Origin: Mycoplasma sp. NEAQ87857
GTDB lineage: Bacteria > Bacillota_I > Bacilli_A > Mycoplasmatales > Metamycoplasmataceae
DNA: 64,000 nt
Assembly (NCBI RefSeq): GCF_009792315.1
Contig: NZ_CP045542.1
Span: 1,054,001-1,118,000 of the forward strand
Direction of reading: 5' to 3'
Both the position numbers and the translations under genes were made by a program. The notes below the pieces were generated by a model. That model was not told the origin of the DNA, did no database searches, and was given only the letters and a program-made list of their open reading frames with translations. Each line of letters begins with the position of its first letter. The stretch's first letter is position 1. Shown in pieces: positions 58,491-64,000 of this stretch.

Positions 58491-60360
58491 ATTTTGCTTG
58501 ATTATTGAATTGTGAAGTATATAAATCATAATAAAACCCTTGTTTTTCTAATAGTTCCTTATGATTTCCTTGTTCAATAATAAATCCATTATCAATAACA
58601 ATTATTTTATTAGCATTTTTAATAGTACTTAATCTATGAGCAATAACAAATGATGTTTTATTTTCCATTAAATGTAACATTGATTTTTGTACTATTTGTT
58701 CAGTAGCAGAGTCAATATTACTTGTTGCTTCATCTAAAATTAAAATACTTCTATTGGATAAAATTGCTCTAGTTAATGACAACAATTGTTTTTGACCTTG
58801 AGAAATATTTGCTCCATTGTTTTCAATCATTGTATTATAACCATTTGGTAAGCTTTTGATAAAGTGATGAGCTTTAGTCATTTTTGCAGCTTCAATAATT
58901 TCATCCATTGAAGCATTTGGTTTAGCTAATTTTAAGTTATCTAAAATGGTTAAATTAAATAAAAATGAATCTTGAAGTACAATAGTCATATTGTCTCTTA
59001 GAGTTTTGGTATCAATGTTTCTTAATTCATTTCCATCAATAGTAATATTACCACTAGCATAATCATAATATTTACTAATTAAGCTAATAATAGTAGTTTT
59101 TCCTGCACCTGTAGGCCCAACAATTGCAACTACTTCACCAGGTTTAGCTACAAATGAAGCATTTTGTAATTGATATTTTCTTGAATTAGGTACATATTTA
59201 AAATAAACATCTTTGAATTCTATTAAACCTTGAATTTCTTTTGGTTTAATAGTTTCATGCTCTTTTGAAGGAGCTTGAATGTGGATTAATTTGAATAATC
59301 TTCCAGAAGATGCAATCCCTATTTGAAGGTTAAAAGTACTATTTAAAATATTTTGAAATGGTGACATTAAATTTCAAGCGATTGATACATAAGTAATAAT
59401 TAATCCAGCACTAGGAGTTCCATTAGCATTTTGAAAACCTAAAGAAGCTAATCCATAAGCTTGAACATCATTAAAGTAAAATAATGCAGCAATTCCTGAA
59501 ATCATTAAAATAATAGTATTTGAAATAACTCCATATAAAGTATCAAAACTTTTAGCTACAACATCTCCTAAATAAGCTGTATTTCTTATCTCTTTAGTAA
59601 TTTTCTTTAAACTTTCAAAAATAGCTTCTTGTTGATCAAATGAATTAGTTACTTTGGTATTTGCCACCATTTCTTCAACAAAAGCGTTTAATTTACCAAA
59701 TGAATCTTGTACTTTAATAAATTGTGGTTGAGATTTTTTGATTAATAAAAACACTAATCCAAACATCAATAATGAAACAGGCACAATAATTAAAGTTAAT
59801 GAACCTGAGATTAAAGATAAGATAATAATTGATACACAAATAGAAAATATATTTCCTGGAATTTGTGTTAAAACTTGAAATAATGAGTTAGCAACGTTGT
59901 TAACATCAACTATTAATGTTGAAATTAAATCACCAGTTTTATTTCTGTCATAGAAGTTCATAGGCATTTTATGAAGCTTAAGTACAATTTCTCTTCTTAA
60001 TCGCTCTCCTGCACCAAAACTGACTTTTACATATAAATAATTTTCAATATATCTACAAGTTCCATAAAGTAAGAATGAAGTTACTAATAAACTTAAAGTA
60101 ACTCAAAATCCTTTAGTATTAAAAATTAATTGCTTTCCTTCAATAATTGGTTGAATATATCAAGTAACAATTGAACCAATTAAAAAGCTTCCTACAATAT
60201 AAAATAATGAATTTAAAGCAGAAAATAACAATCCTAAAAATAATGTTTTTTTATCAGCTAATAAGTATGAAAATAAAGTCTTTAAGGTTTTTTTGAATTT
60301 TGTATCTGTTTGGTCTTTTTTAAGCTCTTCAGATATCTTACGTGTTTCATATTCTTGCAC
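58489..60360 (-). CDS. ABC exporter subunit with canonical Walker B (heterodimer partner)
   Basis: A 623-residue half-exporter: six membrane helices then an ABC domain. Walker A is GPTGAGKTT and Walker B ILILDEATS with the catalytic Glu, but the signature reads ISQGQ instead of LSGGQ. A GTG start at 60360 follows AGGAGG and lies 10 bases after the partner stop. In a heterodimer its Glu would pair with the partner's normal signature to make the one active ATP site, as in BmrCD or TM287/288. Such pumps export drugs or lipids; the substrate is unknown. Confidence 0.9.
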
Positions 60361-60370
60361 CTTAACCTCC

Positions 60371-62167
60371 TTATTGTTCTAATTGGTTTTGATTAATGCT
60401 TCTGTATCATTCACAAGTTTTTAATAATTCTTCGTGTGTTCCTTGAGCAACAATCTCACCTTTATCCATAACTAAAATCTTATTAGCGTGTTTAATTGAA
60501 TTAACTTTTTGAGAAATAATAACTGTGGTACAGTCATAATTATTATTAATATTATTAATTAATTTTTTAGTAGTTATATTATCTAAAGCACTAGTAGAGT
60601 CATCTAAAATTAAAATTTTAGGATCTATTAACAATGTTCTTGCAATAGATAATCTTTGTTTTTGACCACCAGATAAACTCTTTCCTCTTTGAGCTACTTT
60701 ATGATCTAATCTATCAGGGAATGTTTTAATAAAATCATAAGCACAAGCATTATTTAATGCTTTTTCAACTTCTTTTTCATTAGCATTAGGTTTAGAAAAA
60801 GTAACATTACTTAAAATAGTTCCTGAATAAAGCAATGATTCTTGATATACAATACCTACTTTTGAATGTAAATCATGAGTATTAATATCTTTAACTTCAT
60901 TATTATTTATTAAAATATTACCTTCAGTATATTTCATATTATTAACTAATAAATTAGCTAAAGTACTTTTACCACTACCTGTAGGTCCAATAATACCTAA
61001 AGTTTGACCACCTTCAACACTGAAATTAATATTTTTAACTGCATAATCTTCAGAAGTTTCAAAGTATTTAAAGTTAACATTTTTAAATTCAATTCCATAA
61101 TTTCTTACATCATTAACTTTATTTCCTTTTGAAACAATTCTATATCCGTTTGGCACATATAAATTGTCATACTTAACATTTAAAACATCAGTAATTCTTT
61201 TGGCACTAATTTTAGCTCTAAAAAATGAGCTTAAAAATTGTGCAAAAGTAATAATACCTAAAGCAATAATAAATTCATATTCAATAAAAACATTGATTTT
61301 AGCCAATAATTGACCATTAGCATTGCCATCACCAATAATTTTTGCAGCCATTATAAAAATTAAAACTACAATTAAATTAACAATCACAAAAAACGCAGGA
61401 GTTCCTATACTAAAAATCTTAAAGATTTTTGATTCGGTATTAACTCAAGTTTTATTAGTTGTGTCAAACTTATTAAATTGTTTCTCTTGTAAATTGTATG
61501 CTTTAATAAATTTAGCTCCATTAATTGTTTCAGTAACTTCTTTAGTTATGTTATCTAAATTCTTTCTGTTTTTTTGGATTAATGGTGTAACTTTTATAAA
61601 AATAAAAGCTAAAACCCCAACTAAAACAGGAACAATTGCAATAATTGCATATGAGAATTGAACATCTGTTAAAAATGCAAAAATTAAACCAAAACAAATA
61701 AATAATGGTGCTTTAATTAATGCTGTAGATGCACTAATTAAAAACTCTCAAAAGATTGCAACATCATCATTAATTCTAGTTAATAAACTTTCTTCTTTAA
61801 ATGTTGCAATATCTTTTAAACTTAATAATTGATATTTTTTAAATAATGTATTTCTATAATGATTTGAAGCGTTTTCACCAGCTCATATAATAATTAAAAT
61901 ACTTGAAATGCTAGTTATTCCACCTAAAAGTATTAATCCCACAACACTACCAATCAGTAATTTTAGTAAATACTTATACTCACCAATAATTTTTCATTTA
62001 AAAATTACTATTTCTTTAGTAGGTTGTTCGTTGATTAATAATGTAATAAATTGACTTAGTAACACAGGTAATATCATAGTCACAGCTATATTTATTAATG
62101 TAAAGAATATACCAAGCATAAAAAATAATTTAATCTTACGAGGTAAAATTTTAAACATTTGTATCAT
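60371..62167 (-). CDS. ABC exporter subunit with degenerate Walker B (heterodimer partner)
   Basis: A 598-residue half-exporter: six membrane helices and an ABC domain with GPTGSGKST (Walker A) and a canonical LSGGQ signature. Walker B ends ILILDDSTS, so the catalytic Glu is replaced by Asp, the mark of the degenerate site in heterodimeric exporters. This complements the neighbour, which has the Glu but an odd signature. AAGGTGG precedes the ATG at 62167. It is first of the two-gene operon. Confidence 0.9.
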
Positions 62168-62272
62168 AATCAACCACCTTTCTAACTCTTTATCATAATA
62201 ATATCTTTATATTATATATAAGTATTATGTATAAATAAGGAAATTTTATCCTTAAAAAAGGGTATAAAAAAA

Positions 62273-62349
62273 TGGCGATCACGATAGGATTCGAACCTAC
62301 GACCACAAGCTTAGAAGGCTCGTGCTCTATCCAACTGAGCTACGCGACC
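62273..62349 (-). tRNA. tRNA-Arg (UCU)
   Basis: A 77-base cloverleaf with encoded CCA. The anticodon stem CGAGC/GCTTG holds loop CTTCTAA with anticodon UCU (reads AGA, the main Arg codon here). The acceptor GGTCGCG pairs with CGTGATC with two G-U pairs. Confidence 0.95.
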
Positions 62350-62355
62350 ACGTTT

Positions 62356-62361
62356 AATATA
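62356..62361 (-). promoter_or_regulatory. -10-like box of tRNA-Arg
   Basis: TATATT lies six bases before the first base of the tRNA, the same spacing as at tRNA-Lys. Confidence 0.5.
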
Positions 62362-62426
62362 AATATATCATATTTTTTAATTTTTCAAAATACTTTTTAT
62401 TTTGTAAAATTAAATAAAGGAGATAT

Positions 62427-63029
62427 ATGCAAAATATCGGTTTAGAGACTTTTTATAACACAAAACAAATTAGAGACAATATTAATCGTTTATTAAAATA
62501 TAAATGATGAATAATAATTTCTTGTTTAGGTAGTTTAATTGTGTTTCTTGTTATGCACGCAATTTTTATGTTTAATGTATTTAGCACTATTAAAGAAGTT
62601 TATTCTTCTAAAGAAACATATAATATCTATAAAAATATTATAAACGCAAACCCTGATGCAATTATTACTGAAGAATTTAAAATATTCGCTATTTTTTATC
62701 AAGTTATGTACAACATTGCTTGATTAGCAAGTTTTACTTATATTGTATGATTTTTAACATTAACATCTAGCTCAAAAACTTTATCAAACTTCTATAAAAG
62801 TAATCCATACTTATATAAACAATATACTAATGTTAAAGGTTTTGGAACAGCAGCATTAATTCTTTTCTTTGTTGGTTTTATGCTTCCAATTTTAGCTCCA
62901 ATAATGTGAATTGTTTCTATTATTCTTTCACTTGTATTTGTAATCAAAATTAATAAAATTAAAATTGATGATGAAATTCTTGCAATTTCTTCGTATAATG
63001 TTGGAAATGTATTTAATTTTAAATTTTAA
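62427..63029 (+). CDS. Hypothetical membrane protein
   Basis: A 200-residue protein with TGA Trp codons, including a KWWIII pair. Two hydrophobic segments, about residues 30-52 and 92-113, and a third pair near 146-180 suggest four membrane helices; a helical loop of about 40 residues joins the first two. AAAGGAGATAT precedes the ATG. It stands alone between tRNA-Arg and tsaD. I recognise no family. Confidence 0.75.
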
Positions 63030-63052
63030 AAACCAGGATTAATCCTGGTTTT
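63029..63052. terminator. Bidirectional terminator overlapping the tsaD stop
   Basis: AAAACCAGGATT pairs perfectly with AATCCTGGTTTT with no spacer bases. The tsaD stop (63039) and last codons lie in the stem, and the hypothetical gene stops at its edge. Confidence 0.87.
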
Positions 63053-63974
63053 CTTTTAATCTTAAATAACAAACATTTGCAATCATCGCTCCATTATCTG
63101 TTGCATATTTTAAACTTGGAATAATAGTATTAGGATGTAATGTTAAAAATTTAGATCTAAGTTCACTATTAGCACTAACCCCTCCACCAAGCACCAAAGT
63201 TTTAACTTCATATTTTTCTAAAGCTAATTTAGTTTTATCAATTAAATAATCCACTGCAACTTTTTGAAAACTTGCAGCAATTTGATTTTTATCAAATGCT
63301 ATTTCTTTCATTTTGCAACTATTTAAATAGTTTAATACTTGGGTTTTTAAACCACTAAAAGAAAAATCTAATGGGTGCTCTGTTTTTGGTTTAGTAAATG
63401 ATAAATATTCTCCATTATAATTTTGAGCAATTTTATCAATAATTGGACCTCCAGGAAATCCTAAACCTGATCTTGAAGCCACCTTATCAAACGCTTCACC
63501 CACAGCATCATCTAAAGTTTCTCCTACTATCTCAAAATCATTATAATTCTTAGCTAAAATTAATTGTGTATGTCCTCCAGAAACTAATAAAGTTAATGCA
63601 GGAAAAGTAATTTCATTAGTTAAAGTTGCTGATAAAATATGACCATGTAAATGATTAATTGGAATTAAAGGTTTTTTAATTACTTGACTTATAGCACTAG
63701 CGAATAAAAATCCTATTTGTAAAGTTCCGATTAATCCCGGTTCTTTAGTATAAGCTATATAATCAAAACTATTTGGTTCATATTTTTTAAAAATCATTTC
63801 TTGAATTAAAGCAATATTTTTAACATGTTCTCTAGAAGCAATTTCAGGAATGGTTCCACCAAATTCCTTGAAAATATCAATTTGAGACACAGTAATTAAT
63901 TCTAATACTTTATTATCTTCTAATACAGCAATTGAAGTATCATCGTGTGATGTTTCTATACCTAAAATTCTCAT
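63039..63974 (-). CDS. tsaD: tRNA threonylcarbamoyladenosine transferase TsaD
   Basis: A 311-residue ASKHA-fold enzyme that transfers threonylcarbamoyl to A37 of ANN-reading tRNAs. GIETSHDDTS (nucleotide site), HLHGH (metal His pair), SGGHTQL, DAVGEAFDK and GGGVSAN are all present. Length is slightly short for the family. The ATG at 63974 overlaps the stop of an upstream gene (TAATG), so it belongs to an operon extending past the window edge. Confidence 0.95.
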   Translation of the reverse strand: MRILGIETSHDDTSIAVLEDNKVLELITVSQIDIFKEFGGTIPEIASREHVKNIALIQEMIFKKYEPNSFDYIAYTKEPGLIGTLQIGFLFASAISQVIKKPLIPINHLHGHILSATLTNEITFPALTLLVSGGHTQLILAKNYNDFEIVGETLDDAVGEAFDKVASRSGLGFPGGPIIDKIAQNYNGEYLSFTKPKTEHPLDFSFSGLKTQVLNYLNSCKMKEIAFDKNQIAASFQKVAVDYLIDKTKLALEKYEVKTLVLGGGVSANSELRSKFLTLHPNTIIPSLKYATDNGAMIANVCYLRLKENQD

Positions 63975-64000
63975 TATTTAATCGCTCCAATCTGAGGAGA
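63974..64000 (-). CDS. 3' end of the gene upstream of tsaD, partial
   Basis: The last eight codons (SPQIGAIK) and TAA stop of a frame that overlaps the tsaD start as TAATG. Coupling at this spacing is typical for this genome. Identity cannot be judged from eight residues. Confidence 0.35.
   Translation of the reverse strand, partial: SPQIGAIK

Noticed and set aside
62245-62272. Intrinsic terminator after tRNA-Arg
   Set aside because: The possible stem TATCC/GGGTA is short and imperfect with a weak T run, so I did not list it.

Overview
The window reads as a mycoplasma (Mollicutes) chromosome. It is very AT-rich, and nearly every gene makes sense only if TGA is read as tryptophan. Ribosome-binding sites are AGGAGG-like, and the surface proteins are lipoproteins or single-anchor proteins. 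The pairing of an immunoglobulin-binding protein (MIB), immunoglobulin proteases (MIP) and a seven-gene F1-like ATPase points to a host-associated species, most likely of the Hominis group (Mycoplasmopsis/Metamycoplasma). I cannot fix the species from sequence alone.

Left part (1-22.2 kb, all minus strand). A 1,138-residue surface protein lies downstream of a (TA)11 tract. Before it in transcription order is a tightly packed ten-gene unit: MIB, a 12-TM protein, a 178-residue unknown, gamma-like, epsilon-like, a 3-TM protein, alpha-like, beta-like, MIP, and a second coiled-coil MIP. Genes overlap or lie within about 11 bases of each other. This looks like one antibody-capture and antibody-cleavage unit built around an F1-like/X0 ATPase. 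Its only visible promoter region carries a 20-base A homopolymer beside a dyad, a plausible phase-variation switch.

Middle part (22.3-38.6 kb). In order: an aldehyde dehydrogenase; a five-tRNA operon (Asn, Glu, Val, Thr, Leu); a divergent restriction-modification pair bracketed by near-identical hairpins; an RpiR-type regulator; tRNA-Lys; a YitT-like membrane protein; a nuclease lipoprotein; fba; rpoE; argS; and cysS-rlmB-sigma-like-rpmG-secE-nusG. This last run keeps the Bacillus cysS...sigH-rpmG-secE-nusG order and puts a divergent sigma-like gene in the sigH slot. An ABC-permease fusion follows.

Right part (38.6-64 kb). An intact IS1634-type element with a 69-bp target duplication sits in the end of a frameshifted gene upstream of the ABC gene. 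After it come an amino-acid permease, a deoD-deoA-deoC operon, a second (C5) restriction-modification system, a large zinc-metalloprotease-like lipoprotein, a valS-folD-pfkA operon, gpsA, tig, a heterodimeric ABC exporter, tRNA-Arg, a small membrane protein and tsaD. Several promoters place TATAAT exactly six bases before an ATG or a tRNA 5' end, which suggests leaderless transcripts. I found no rRNA genes, CRISPR arrays or replication origin.
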